Assembly: GCA_023132075.1 (NCBI GenBank)
Contig: JAGLYT010000092.1
Coordinates: forward strand, 1-6,622
Source: a bacterium
Lineage (GTDB): Bacteria > CBDUZB01 > JAGLHV01
Length of the DNA: 6,622 nucleotides
Reading direction: 5' to 3'
Positions 1 to 6,196 of the stretch are shown here, piece after piece (the stretch's first letter is position 1; the number at the start of each line of letters is the position of its first letter). Under the pieces are notes generated by a model. It was given only the letters and a program-made list of their open reading frames with translations. It did no database searches and was not told where the DNA came from. The translations under genes and the position numbers were made by a program.

Positions 1-828
1 AATAACGCACCGGATTCTGACTATAATATTTTTTATGTTGCCTCTGGTAACCGGCTGGCGTATGCCTGGACGGTAGAAACTTACACCACCCTGGCTGATT
101 GGCAAGCCTGTTATATATCTCCTGATGGAAATTCATTATCAGGAGACCCGAAATTCGTAACTCCCGGTACTGATTTTCATTTAAAATCCTTAAACGGCCA
201 CTGGACAACCGGCGGCTGGATTGACGACGATGAGTCCAGCCCCTGTATTGATAGCGGAACTCCTTATTCCGGTGGCACAGAGTATACTTATTATGCCAAT
301 GAAACTGAAGATAACGGGGATAGGGTTAATATGGGTGCTTACGCCAATACGGACCAGGCTTCACTCAGCGGGGGACTAAGTATTTCTATCGATTCTTCCA
401 TTTATGATTTTGGCACAGTACTTAAAGGAAGTACCAATATCATCGTAAGTTCCATTACAATTACCAATAATGGAGGAGTCAACGAACGCTATTCCCTTCA
501 TCTTGCTGCCCCTGCCGGCTGGACATGCGTTACTGATACTGCTCCCGGGGTGGAAGAGTTCCGTATGTGCGGTAATTTCCAAACTGCTACCGCACAAACC
601 AGCCATTTTGATATTGGGGGAACTTTTTCCGATGCTATCGGAACTACTCAGAGGGCATGTACTTCAGGAGATTTTGCCAAAGACGACGAAGGAGAGGGAG
701 CTAAAGGATATAATGTCCCCTCCGGCCAAGATAGATATTTATGGTTCAGGTTTGAATCACCGACCAGTACTACTTTAACCACACAACAAACTATAACTGT
801 AACTATAACGGCTGAACAACAGCCGTAG
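1..828 (+). CDS. Beta-helix-type surface protein, 3' part only, with shared C-terminal domain
   Basis: The frame is open from base 1, so the 5' end lies outside the window. The ATG at 331 is internal, because clear domain sequence precedes it. The 275 visible residues fall into two parts. Residues 1-115 carry GDPKF...TDFHL (48-61), SPCIDSG (80-86) and NMGAY (110-114). This pattern is typical of the end of parallel beta-helix proteins of the pectate-lyase-like or 'choice-of-anchor Q' type. Residues 126-275 form a beta-rich domain starting near YDFGTV and ending TITVTITAEQQP, with cysteines at 175, 190 and 220. The same domain ends the protein at 1177-2211. Family knowledge suggests an exported or cell-surface protein; the signal peptide would be off-window. 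No catalytic residues can be identified, so the substrate and role are unknown. A hairpin straddles the stop codon. Confidence 0.85.
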   Translation, partial: NNAPDSDYNIFYVASGNRLAYAWTVETYTTLADWQACYISPDGNSLSGDPKFVTPGTDFHLKSLNGHWTTGGWIDDDESSPCIDSGTPYSGGTEYTYYANETEDNGDRVNMGAYANTDQASLSGGLSISIDSSIYDFGTVLKGSTNIIVSSITITNNGGVNERYSLHLAAPAGWTCVTDTAPGVEEFRMCGNFQTATAQTSHFDIGGTFSDAIGTTQRACTSGDFAKDDEGEGAKGYNVPSGQDRYLWFRFESPTSTTLTTQQTITVTITAEQQP

Positions 829-839
829 GTGAATTTTTT
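808..839 (+). terminator. Stop-codon-straddling hairpin followed by T-run (copy 1)
   Basis: A perfect 7-bp stem ACGGCTG (808-814) and CAGCCGT (820-826) encloses the loop AACAA. It overlaps the last codons and the first base of the TAG stop. Six T residues follow at 834-839. The seven-base gap between stem and T-run makes this a non-ideal intrinsic terminator. The stem is identical in the second copy at 2191-2209, which argues that it is used or at least maintained. Confidence 0.4.
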
Positions 840-864
840 CATTTTTTATTTCCGTTTTTTAACT

Positions 865-893
865 TTGATTTCAATTTATTATTTATATATAAT
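865..893 (+). promoter_or_regulatory. Sigma70-like promoter (copy 1)
   Basis: A -35 element TTGATT (865-870) and a -10 element TATAAT (888-893) are separated by 17 bp. The same pair with the same spacing recurs at 2248-2276 upstream of the S74 gene. Transcripts from this copy would enter the small open frame at 927 and could continue into the gene at 1177. Confidence 0.5.
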
Positions 894-926
894 ACAAATG
901 AAATTTTACCCTTAAAGGAAGAAAAT

Positions 927-1049
927 GTGATTCTTCCAAGACCACACGATAAAAAGACAGGGAAATGGATTTTTTATTCAGAGAATGTTGAGACCGGCAG
1001 GATTGTGCAGATTGGCAAGAAATTTATGACTGAAGTTTGGGAAGAATAA
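927..1049 (+). CDS. Possible 40-residue small protein, GTG start, unknown function
   Basis: This short frame starts with GTG and begins MILPRPHDKKTG and ends KFMTEVWEE. It is lysine-rich, has two tryptophans, and shows no signal peptide or membrane segment. An AAAGGAAG ribosome binding site lies at 914-921 and a strong promoter copy at 865-893. The ATG at 925, which corresponds in position to the start of the downstream S74 gene, is followed directly by TGA, so only the overlapping GTG gives a protein. I do not recognise the family. It could be a real small protein, a remnant of a longer gene once expressed from this promoter, or chance. The remaining bases to 1176 show only a weak possible promoter (TTGGAT 1106-1111, TATACA 1131-1136, with an overlong 19-bp spacer). 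Confidence 0.4.
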   Translation: MILPRPHDKKTGKWIFYSENVETGRIVQIGKKFMTEVWEE

Positions 1050-1176
1050 TTACCAAAATGATGATAGCGACTGCACTGATAGGCAATGAATTCCAACCTC
1101 AGCATTTGGATAACAGATTTAGTTGTAAACTATACATAAATATTACTAATAAATTCCATTTAAAAAGGGGAAAATA

Positions 1177-2211
1177 ATGACAAATTTCGAAAAAAAACTA
1201 AAATACTTACTTTTTATTGTTTTCTTGTTTTTTGCACGTCCACTTTATGCTAATTTTGAAATCAATGGGGCAACCGTAACCTTTAATAACAACACTGAAT
1301 TCAGGATTGTAGAAAATAGTGGCGATATAAGAATTAATAACGGTGCAATAAATTGTTCTCAGTCCCTAATTTTTCTTTCTGGAAACTGGGAAAATCAAGG
1401 TAGCTTTAATGCAGGAACATCCACAGTAACATTTGAGAATAATACAACGGCATCTACTGTCCTTGGCAACACTACTTTTTATAATCTTGCTTGCCAAACA
1501 GCAGGGAAAACAATATTTTTTACAACCGGTTCAACCCAGACAGTAACTAATCTTTTTACCTTAACCGGGGCAACCGGAAATCTTATTAACTTAAGATCTT
1601 CTGTTGATACCCAAAAATGGTATATAGATTTCCCCAATGGAAACCAAACAGTAGATTATATAAATGTAAAAGATTCTGATGCTCTTCATAATACTGTAAC
1701 CTGCTCTAATTCTACAAATTCAGGAAATAACAATTCCAACTGGATATTCGGCACCATTATTAGTATAAGCGTCTCTCCTTCCGGATATGATTTTGGCGTA
1801 GTTCTAAAAACCAGCACAAATGTAGCTACCAGCTCTATAACCGTCACCAATGATGGAAATGTAAATGAAAGATATTCCCTCCAACTTGCTGCCCCTACCG
1901 GTTGGATCTGCGTCACTGATACTGTACCCGGAATTGAAGAATTCCGTATGTGCGGTAATTTCCAAACGGCTACGGCACAAAGCAGCCATTTTGTTATTGG
2001 TGGAAGTTTTTCCGATGCTATTTATACCACTTCCCGAGTATGTTCTACAGGAGATTTTAGCAAAGATGACGAAGGGGAAGGAGCTAAAGGTTATAATGTG
2101 CCTTCCGGTCAAGATAGATATTTATGGTTCAGGTTTGAATCACCGACAAGTACAGGCTTAACTACGCAACAAACCATAACAGTAACTATAACGGCTGAAG
2201 AGCAGCCGTAG
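1177..2211 (+). CDS. Secreted beta-rich surface protein with shared C-terminal domain
   Basis: This 344-residue protein of unknown function appears to be exported. The start is supported by AAGGGG at 1165-1170, six bases upstream. Residues 1-25 form a Sec signal peptide: basic KK at 6-7, hydrophobic LLFIVFLFFA (11-20), likely cleavage after LYA25. Residues 27-190 are rich in N, T, S and beta-forming residues, with GNWENQGSFNAGTSTVTF (69-86), TTFYNL (99-104) and a closing NNSNWIF (185-191). This motif style is common in large beta-solenoid surface proteins of environmental bacteria. Residues 195-344 repeat the C-terminal domain of the gene ending at 828, including all three cysteines (245, 259, 289). 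YDFG...ITVTNDGNVNERYSL resembles Ig-like or ASH-like beta sandwiches. The C-terminus has no hydrophobic or basic anchor tail. A sorting or attachment role for the domain is inference. Confidence 0.88.
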   Translation: MTNFEKKLKYLLFIVFLFFARPLYANFEINGATVTFNNNTEFRIVENSGDIRINNGAINCSQSLIFLSGNWENQGSFNAGTSTVTFENNTTASTVLGNTTFYNLACQTAGKTIFFTTGSTQTVTNLFTLTGATGNLINLRSSVDTQKWYIDFPNGNQTVDYINVKDSDALHNTVTCSNSTNSGNNNSNWIFGTIISISVSPSGYDFGVVLKTSTNVATSSITVTNDGNVNERYSLQLAAPTGWICVTDTVPGIEEFRMCGNFQTATAQSSHFVIGGSFSDAIYTTSRVCSTGDFSKDDEGEGAKGYNVPSGQDRYLWFRFESPTSTGLTTQQTITVTITAEEQP

Positions 2212-2222
2212 GTGAGTTTTTT
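2191..2222 (+). terminator. Stop-codon-straddling hairpin followed by T-run (copy 2)
   Basis: The stem ACGGCTG (2191-2197) and CAGCCGT (2203-2209) encloses the loop AAGAG, with six T residues at 2217-2222. The stem matches copy 1 while the loop differs at its third and fifth positions (AACAA and AAGAG). The stem is inside coding sequence, so its conservation may partly reflect the protein. Confidence 0.4.
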
Positions 2223-2247
2223 CATTTTTTATTTCCGTTTTTTAACT

Positions 2248-2276
2248 TTGATTTTGATTTATTATTTATATATAAT
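2248..2276 (+). promoter_or_regulatory. Sigma70-like promoter for the S74 fibre gene (copy 2)
   Basis: TTGATT (2248-2253) and a perfect TATAAT (2271-2276) are separated by 17 bp. The start of transcription would be near 2283, leaving a leader of about 40 bases before the ATG at 2322. Its placement directly after a hairpin and T-tract suggests the fibre gene is a separate transcription unit. Confidence 0.6.
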
Positions 2277-2304
2277 ACAAATGAAATTTAAAAATTTTAC
2301 CTTT

Positions 2305-2312
2305 AAAGGAGG
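2305..2312 (+). promoter_or_regulatory. Strong ribosome binding site fixing the start at 2322
   Basis: AAAGGAGG lies nine bases before the ATG at 2322. This favours that start over the in-frame ATG at 2358, which would give a shorter N-terminus of the same signal sequence. Confidence 0.75.
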
Positions 2313-2321
2313 AAAAAGAAA

Positions 2322-4025
2322 ATGCTAAAGAGAATCACTACAGTATGGATTAAATTAATGGGAAGCAAAAAAGAAGTTCCAATTTTGTCAAAATCTAATC
2401 GGAGAAAATTTTTATGGCAATTAACTCTATTAAGTACGGGGTTGATTTTGGTCTTCTCCCAATCGCCCGGATTTGCCGGTGATATTGAAAACAAACTGAG
2501 CACAAACGATGGTTCAACTACATTTGAAGTCAGAGATTCCGTAGATTCTGTAGTTTCCCATATCGATTCCGACGGAAACGTAGTAATTAAAGGTGGATTA
2601 AGATTAGATTCAGCAGGTGTAGAATGCACCACCTCTGAAAACTTAATTGTTGACGGTAATGTCGGCATTGGAACGACAAATATTGAAGCCAAGTTGCATG
2701 TTGAATCAGATGCTACAAATTCTGCGGTATTTATAGCCAGCCACACAACTAATGGTTATGGATTGGTTGTTTCAACGAATGGCTGTGTTGGTATCGGGAC
2801 AAATAATCCAAGTACTGCATTAGATATCCAGGGGGGCCTTCTTGAGTATATGACTGTAAGGGCTATAGATGGCGAGAATAATGCGTCGTTATATGTAGGG
2901 TCTAGCCATTCATCTGTAGATAAGGCTTTGTATGTTAGACAAGATGCTGTTATAGGGCATGGACTATATGTAAGTGGATTTCAACATTATTTCGATGGTA
3001 ATGTCGGCATTGGGACAGAGAGTCCAGCAACTCCATTAGAAATTAAAGATACCTACACCACTGTGCAGGCATGTAAAGGAACCACCGCGGCATTATATGC
3101 AAATGCCAGCGACTCAAGTATAACTAGTGCTCTACAAATTAGTCATTCCGATCCCACACGGTATAGTATAGTTTCAGATGGAGGGGCACATTTTTTCAAG
3201 GGTAATGTCGGCATAGGAGATTGGCCGTACATCGGCGGGAGTTCAAAGTTACTTATTTCCGGGGATGTCCTCTTCAAGGGAATGTGCACCATAGGAGTAG
3301 AGGGACCTTGGATAGAAAGCCCTGGTTGTGACTTAAAAATTACTGCCGCTAATGGAAATCTGGATGTTGGTGGAAACTTGTATCTCTACGGTGGAAATGG
3401 ATGGCCTAATGCCGGCAATGTTATCCTTGCTCATAACAGTTCTACTTCTCAAGGCAATGTCGGTGTCGGAACAACGACTGTTGGAGCCAAATTGCACGTT
3501 GTATCAGATTCTACAAATTCGGCGGTATTTATCGCCAGTCACACAACTAATGGTTATGGATTGGTTGTTTCAACGAATGGCTATGTCGGTATTGGAACGA
3601 ATAATCCATCAGGAACACTGCATGTAAATGCTACTAACGGGATATATATTGACAATTTGGCTTCAAGCAATCAGGCGAGTGTGGAAATAGATCTGGCAAC
3701 AGGAAAACTAAGCTACATCGGTTCGAGCATAAGATACAAAAAAGATATAAGAGATTTAAAAATCAATTCAGAAGATGTATTTAAGTTAAGACCGGTAAGA
3801 TTCAAGTGGAAGAAAACGGATGAAGAGGATATAGGATTAATAGCAGAAGAAGTAAACGAAGTAATACCGGAATTGGTAAGATACGACAAAAAAGGAAAAC
3901 CGGCAACGGTGGAATACGAACTAATCTCTGTCTATTTATTAGAGGTGGTGAACCAACAACAGCAGAAAATATCGGCATTAGAGCAAAGAATTGCTGAAAT
4001 TGAAAAGAAGTTAAAGAAAATTTAG
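2322..4025 (+). CDS. Exported fibre-like protein with C-terminal Peptidase_S74 self-cleaving chaperone domain
   Basis: This 567-residue protein resembles phage tail-fibre and bacterial 'tail fiber domain' proteins. Residues 1-52 are a long signal sequence with the twin-arginine-like motif NRRKFL (26-31), hydrophobic LTLLSTGLILVF (34-45) and likely cleavage after GFA52. Residues 53-460 are glycine-rich, with blocks GNVGIGT (112-118), CVGIGTNNP (155-163), GNVGIG (227-232 and 294-299), GNVGVGT (378-384) and YVGIGTNNP (421-429), typical of trimeric beta-structured shafts. Residues 468-567 form the S74 domain. SSIRYKKDI (468-476) fits the family pattern in which a serine at the cut site and a lysine five residues on (S468, K473) form the dyad, so self-cleavage before S468 is predicted. 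GLIAEEV (506-512) is also typical. The end (about 544-567) is a coiled coil. In known cases the domain trimerises the fibre and is then released. No phage genes are nearby, so a cellular surface appendage is more likely, though a captured phage fibre is possible. Confidence 0.85.
   Translation: MLKRITTVWIKLMGSKKEVPILSKSNRRKFLWQLTLLSTGLILVFSQSPGFAGDIENKLSTNDGSTTFEVRDSVDSVVSHIDSDGNVVIKGGLRLDSAGVECTTSENLIVDGNVGIGTTNIEAKLHVESDATNSAVFIASHTTNGYGLVVSTNGCVGIGTNNPSTALDIQGGLLEYMTVRAIDGENNASLYVGSSHSSVDKALYVRQDAVIGHGLYVSGFQHYFDGNVGIGTESPATPLEIKDTYTTVQACKGTTAALYANASDSSITSALQISHSDPTRYSIVSDGGAHFFKGNVGIGDWPYIGGSSKLLISGDVLFKGMCTIGVEGPWIESPGCDLKITAANGNLDVGGNLYLYGGNGWPNAGNVILAHNSSTSQGNVGVGTTTVGAKLHVVSDSTNSAVFIASHTTNGYGLVVSTNGYVGIGTNNPSGTLHVNATNGIYIDNLASSNQASVEIDLATGKLSYIGSSIRYKKDIRDLKINSEDVFKLRPVRFKWKKTDEEDIGLIAEEVNEVIPELVRYDKKGKPATVEYELISVYLLEVVNQQQQKISALEQRIAEIEKKLKKI
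2655..2828 (+). repeat. Internal 174-bp coding repeat, unit 1
   Basis: This stretch encodes residues 112-169 (GNVGIGTT to TALDI). It aligns without gaps to 3453-3626; 11 of 58 residues differ by hand count. Bases 2742-2784 are identical over 43 bp to 3540-3582, which points to a fairly recent duplication or conversion within the gene. Confidence 0.9.
3453..3626 (+). repeat. Internal 174-bp coding repeat, unit 2
   Basis: Encodes residues 378-435 of the fibre protein and lies 798 bp (266 codons) after unit 1, so the frame is kept. It carries tyrosine (421) where unit 1 has cysteine (155). Confidence 0.9.
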
Positions 4026-4069
4026 TCCCAACATTGAATTATTCGTCCCAAACAAAAACCGGAATTTCA

Positions 4070-4184
4070 TTAAGTATTTCGGTAGATTCTTCCTTTCCAG
4101 TACTAATGTAGCTACAGATTTGAATCACCGACAACTACACAACAGACCATAACCGTAACTATAACGGCTGAACAGCAGCCATAA
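4070..4184 (+). pseudogene. Deleted relic of the shared C-terminal domain (third copy)
   Basis: Three pieces of the domain seen at 376-828 and 1759-2211 are joined here. The first encodes LSISVDSS (4070-4093). The second matches the DNA around the TNVAT codons (about 4097-4115). The third, 4116-4184, encodes RFESPTTTQQTITVTITAEQQP-type sequence and a TAA stop. Most of the middle of the domain (about 100 codons between TNVAT and RFESP) is gone, plus a few codons after ESPT. The pieces are in different frames and the first runs into TAG at 4109-4111. The final hairpin survives only partly (GGCTG 4166-4170, CAGCC 4176-4180). The T-tract and promoter block found after the intact copies are absent. 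Confidence 0.85.
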
Positions 4185-4203
4185 AACATTTCACAAATTT
4201 AAC

Positions 4204-4230
4204 AGCAACTTATTTGCTTCTTTTAATTTT
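4204..4230 (+). terminator. Weak candidate terminator between convergent genes
   Basis: AGCAA (4204-4208) and TTGCT (4214-4218) form a 5-bp stem, followed on the plus strand by a T-rich run to 4230. The stem is short and AT-rich and the T-run is interrupted. It could end rightward transcripts after the S74 gene. The minus strand has no comparable U-run, so an end signal for argF is not evident. Confidence 0.3.
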
Positions 4231-5148
4231 TTATTTCATTAATAAAGTTAAAATTGCTTTCTGCACATGGAGTCTGTTTTCCGCCTGGTCAAAAACCACG
4301 GAATGCGAACCATCTATCACCTCACCGGTAATTTCTTCTCCCCGATGAGCAGGTAAACAATGCATCACAATGAAATCTTTCCGTGCTTTATTAAGTAGTT
4401 TGTGATTAACCTGATAATTTTTAAAATCTTTTAACCTTTTTTTTCTTTCTTTTTCTTTACCCATTGATGTCCACACATCAGTATAAACTACATCCGCATC
4501 TTTTACTGCCAGATAAGGATTTTTAAAAAAATCTATTTTGCTGCCTGAAATCAAAGCATCTTTTTTAGCCATATTAACATATTTTTTTCCGAGCCTATAA
4601 CCATCCGGAATAGCCAGACTAATATTGACTCCCAATTTAGCTGCGGCAAACATTAAAGAATAACATACATTATTTCCATCACCGATAAAACAAATTTTTA
4701 AGTTTTTAAAACTCTTTTTTTTCTCCAGAATAGTAAAAAAATCCCCCAATACCTGACAGGGATGTTCCAAATCGGAAAGGCCGTTAATAACCGGAATATT
4801 CGCCGTTTTTGCCATTATTTCAATTTTTTTCTGGTCGTAAGTTCTAATCATTATTCCATTCACCCAGCGGGATAAGTTTTTAGCCACATCGGAAACCGCC
4901 TCTCTTTTTCCCAATTGTACATCCTCACTGGATAAATAAATGGTGTTACCTCCTAATTGAAGCATTCCTACTTCAAAAGTTACCCTGGTACGTAAAGAAG
5001 GTTTTTCAAAAATAATAGCCAAAATTTTCCCGGTCAAAGATTTATCACCTTTTTTTACCTTTTTCTCATATTTTAGCTTGCCGGTAAGAGCAATAATTTT
5101 TTCGAGCTCCTGTCTGGATAGAGAACCAATAGAAATTAAATTCTTCAT
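4231..5148 (-). CDS. argF: Ornithine carbamoyltransferase
   Basis: This 305-residue cytoplasmic enzyme transfers the carbamoyl group of carbamoyl phosphate to ornithine, giving citrulline and phosphate in arginine synthesis. The length fits the anabolic family. Visible motifs are the phosphate-binding loop FEKPSLRTR (47-55), HPCQ (129-132), GDGNNVCYSL (156-165), the ornithine-binding DVWTSMG (224-230), and HCLPAHRGEEI (263-273) with the active-site cysteine C264. The loop reads SLRTR rather than STRTR, a common natural variant. Residues 229-243 are unusually lysine- and arginine-rich. The start overlaps the stop of the upstream nucleotidyltransferase as ATGA (5145-5148), and AAAAGGAG (complement of 5157-5164) lies eight bases upstream inside that gene, so the two are translationally coupled. 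No other arginine gene and no recognisable ArgR box is present. SMG and HCLPA favour ornithine over acetylornithine or putrescine as substrate, but substrate use is inferred. Confidence 0.95.
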   Translation of the reverse strand: MKNLISIGSLSRQELEKIIALTGKLKYEKKVKKGDKSLTGKILAIIFEKPSLRTRVTFEVGMLQLGGNTIYLSSEDVQLGKREAVSDVAKNLSRWVNGIMIRTYDQKKIEIMAKTANIPVINGLSDLEHPCQVLGDFFTILEKKKSFKNLKICFIGDGNNVCYSLMFAAAKLGVNISLAIPDGYRLGKKYVNMAKKDALISGSKIDFFKNPYLAVKDADVVYTDVWTSMGKEKERKKRLKDFKNYQVNHKLLNKARKDFIVMHCLPAHRGEEITGEVIDGSHSVVFDQAENRLHVQKAILTLLMK

Positions 5149-6191
5149 TTTCTTTTCTCCTTTTCCCCGCCATTAATTACCACTCCATTAAAAACAGAAA
5201 TATCTCCGGAAATATGTGCGGAATCACCCAAAATACAATTTTTTAATTCTACATTCTTATCGATGCAAACATTATTCCATATGATGCAATTATTTAAAAT
5301 TGCCCCCTCTTTGATGACCGAATAATCTCCGACGGTAGTCCCCGGTCCCAGACAAACATCCTTCTCTATTTGACATCTTTTACCAATTAAACATGGCCCT
5401 ACTATTCGGGCTGTTTTGTCTATTTTAGTTTCTTTTCCTACCCAAATATTTTCCGCATATTTTTCTCCGGACATACATATTTCTACCTTTCCCTCTAAAA
5501 CACTTTGCTGGGCTTTTTTATATTCGTTCAAATTTCCAATATCACACCAATATTCTCCCCTGACGTAACCAAAAATTTTTTCCCTTTTTTCCAAAAGCAA
5601 AGGCCATAAATCATGTCCAAAATCATAAAATTTGTTAGCGGGCATAAAGTTAAAAATTTCTTTTTGAAAAACATAAATCCCCGTATTTACAGTATTACAA
5701 AAAACATCTCCCCAGTTTGGTTTTTCTACAAATTTTTCAATTCTATTTTCATTGTCCACCATCGTAACACCGTATTCAAAACGGGTATCAACCTCTTTTA
5801 ACACCATTGTGCCCAATGCCTTCTTCTGACGATGAAATTCAATTACTTGGGTTAAATTAATATCGGTAAGTCCATCCCCGCTCATCACTAAAAATGTTTC
5901 GCCAAAAAAATCCTCTACCTTTTTTACTCCCCCGGCAGTACCCATTAATTCCTTTTCTACGGAATAATTAATTTTCATCCCCAAAGAAGATCCATCCCCA
6001 AAATAACCGGTAATCATTTCCGGGGCAGTGTACAAATTAATGGTTACTTCGGTAATATTATGTTTTTTTAATAATTTTAATGTATATTCTAAAACAGGCC
6101 TATTAGCCAAGGGCATCATCGGTTTAGGAACATTATAAGTCAAAGGTCTCAACCTCGTTCCAATTCCCGCAGCCATAATCATTGCTTTCAT
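5145..6191 (-). CDS. Sugar-1-phosphate nucleotidyltransferase with left-handed beta-helix tail (GDP-mannose pyrophosphorylase-like)
   Basis: This enzyme of 348 residues joins a sugar 1-phosphate to a nucleotide, giving an NDP-sugar for glycan synthesis and releasing pyrophosphate. The N-terminal domain (1-235) has AGIGTRLRPLT (8-18), PKPMMP (22-27), GTAGG (84-88), the metal-binding SGDGLTD (104-110), VEKP (155-158), NTGIYVF (169-175) and YWCDIG (214-219). Residues 246-340 carry hexapeptide-like repeats (for example IVGPCLIG and LGPGTTVGDY) forming a left-handed beta-helix. The pattern is closest to mannose-1-phosphate guanylyltransferases of the kind often fused to phosphomannomutase. That fusion partner is absent here, so the sugar and base cannot be fixed, and glucose-1-phosphate uridylyl- or thymidylyltransferase remains possible. 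The frame stays open to an ATG at 6275. I chose 6191 because the family begins exactly at MKAMIMAAG and a strong ribosome binding site precedes it. It leads a two-gene unit with argF. Confidence 0.88.
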   Translation of the reverse strand: MKAMIMAAGIGTRLRPLTYNVPKPMMPLANRPVLEYTLKLLKKHNITEVTINLYTAPEMITGYFGDGSSLGMKINYSVEKELMGTAGGVKKVEDFFGETFLVMSGDGLTDINLTQVIEFHRQKKALGTMVLKEVDTRFEYGVTMVDNENRIEKFVEKPNWGDVFCNTVNTGIYVFQKEIFNFMPANKFYDFGHDLWPLLLEKREKIFGYVRGEYWCDIGNLNEYKKAQQSVLEGKVEICMSGEKYAENIWVGKETKIDKTARIVGPCLIGKRCQIEKDVCLGPGTTVGDYSVIKEGAILNNCIIWNNVCIDKNVELKNCILGDSAHISGDISVFNGVVINGGEKEKRK

Positions 6192-6196
6192 AAAAA

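Larger units (their letters stand above)
376..921 (+). repeat. Direct repeat copy 1: C-terminal domain, hairpin, promoter and RBS
   Basis: This stretch matches 1759-2312. The coding part (376-828) has exactly the same length as its partner (1759-2211, 453 nt each), so the copies align without gaps. By hand, 29 of 150 residues differ, and a 30-residue run from DDEGEGAKGY to ESPTST is identical. Similarity continues through the T-rich spacer, the promoter and a ribosome binding site, then stops. The sequences before and after the repeat are unrelated between the copies. The equivalent start points are 1383 bp apart, a multiple of three. Confidence 0.9.
1759..2312 (+). repeat. Direct repeat copy 2: C-terminal domain, hairpin, promoter and RBS
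   Basis: Partner of 376-921. It differs in the leader, where AAAAATTTT-type sequence is duplicated just after the promoter (about 2288-2298), and it has a stronger ribosome binding site (AAAGGAGG instead of AAAGGAAG). Downstream of this copy lies an intact large gene, whereas copy 1 leads only to a 40-codon frame. Confidence 0.9.

Noticed and set aside
331-828. ATG at 331 as the start of a 165-residue gene
   Set aside because: The same frame is open back to base 1 and encodes recognisable beta-helix-end motifs (DPKF, SPCIDSG), so this ATG is internal.
1686-2112. Minus-strand and alternative-frame open stretches inside the repeated domain
   Set aside because: They recur at matching places in both repeat copies and are shadows of the strongly conserved plus-strand reading frame.
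2322-4025. Evidence for a prophage at this locus
   Set aside because: Only the fibre and S74 domains are phage-like. No capsid, tail-assembly, integrase or lysis gene is present and the protein has its own export signal.
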